Source of the DNA: an uncultured Chloroflexota bacterium
Lineage (GTDB): Bacteria > Chloroflexota > Anaerolineae > Aggregatilineales > Phototrophicaceae
Direction: 5' to 3'
DNA length: 5,353 bases
Assembly (NCBI GenBank): GCA_937870805.1
Contig: CALMZT010000873.1
Location: 1-5,353 of the forward strand
Below the pieces are notes generated by a model, which saw only the letters and a list, made by a program, of their open reading frames with translations, did not search any database and was not told the DNA's origin. Shown piece by piece: positions 5,219 through 5,353 of this stretch. A program made the position numbers and the translations under genes. Numbering within the stretch: position 1 is the first letter of the stretch; every line of letters starts with the position of its first letter.

Positions 5219-5353
5219 ATGGCCGCTATCGAGAACACATACAGGGAACCGACCTATGGCAACTGGCGGCGTGCGCGCAAGGCAGGCATCGGGACCCGTG
5301 GCGGGCTGGCAACAGCCGGGTTGTTTGTTGGCCTCATCATCACGGTGATCTGC
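5219..5353 (+). CDS. SCO6880-like conjugation/type IV secretion protein, N-terminal 45 residues only
   Basis: ATG at 5219 is one base past the preceding TGA, with a G-rich ribosome binding region at 5205-5212, indicating translational coupling. The visible 45 residues contain 'YREPTYGNWRRARKAGIG' followed by the start of a hydrophobic helix ('GLATAGLFVGLIITVIC'). The 'YGNWRRP...G.G..G' lead plus membrane segment is typical of SCO6880-family proteins encoded directly downstream of SCO6881-like membrane proteins in actinobacterial conjugative elements. The gene order therefore supports the identity of both. The call rests on a short segment and is not certain; the rest lies beyond the window. 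Confidence 0.6.
   Translation, partial: MAAIENTYREPTYGNWRRARKAGIGTRGGLATAGLFVGLIITVIC

Noticed and set aside
4700..5353. ICE attachment site or integration boundary
   Set aside because: No integrase, tRNA end or direct-repeat att core is visible; the junction is inside two coding sequences, which is unlike normal site-specific integration.

Overview
The window looks like bacterial chromosome, most likely from a Chloroflexota member (Anaerolineae-like). The reasons are a soluble PAS-GAF hybrid histidine kinase, a Uma2-type nuclease, a ROK regulator, and intergenic DNA full of C-tract repeats of the 'CCTCACCCCCTA' and 'CAAGGATAGGTATTTT' kind. That assignment is inference: no rRNA or other marker gene is present. 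The last ~670 bases differ in character. They are richer in GC (about 68% in a hand-counted 60-base block, 4861-4920) and resemble conjugative-element genes of Actinobacteria-type systems.

Layout: (1) 1964 to 1, minus strand: a large hybrid sensor histidine kinase (PAS, GAF, HisKA, HATPase) that runs off the left edge just as its receiver domain begins. (2) 1965-2477: non-coding, with a perfect 8-bp inverted repeat and a 186-bp MITE-like palindromic element. (3) 2478-3026, plus strand: a DUF1003 two-helix membrane protein with a consensus -10 box upstream. (4) 3104-3664, minus strand: a Uma2-family PD-(D/E)XK nuclease-like protein, convergent with the DUF1003 gene. (5) 3665-4260: a ~600-base repeat field without a convincing gene, holding direct and inverted copies of short repeats, a 19-bp long-range inverted repeat and a small perfect hairpin. 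(6) 4264-4353: a strong sigma70-like promoter with palindromes in its spacer and leader. (7) 4384-5217, plus strand: an open frame that starts as a ROK-family repressor and, just after the ROK sugar-kinase glycine motif, becomes the membrane and Gly/Ser/Ala-rich tail of a TrbL/VirB6-like (SCO6881-like) conjugation protein. (8) 5219-5353: the N-terminus of an SCO6880-like conjugation protein, cut by the right edge.

The genes do not form one pathway. The kinase, the DUF1003 protein and the Uma2 protein look like independent single-gene units. The most notable point is the ROK/conjugation junction near 4675-4700. It is either a genuine recombination or deletion that placed conjugation genes under a ROK-type promoter, or a contig misassembly. 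The misassembly reading should be excluded first. No complete new defence or mobile system can be supported from this window alone.
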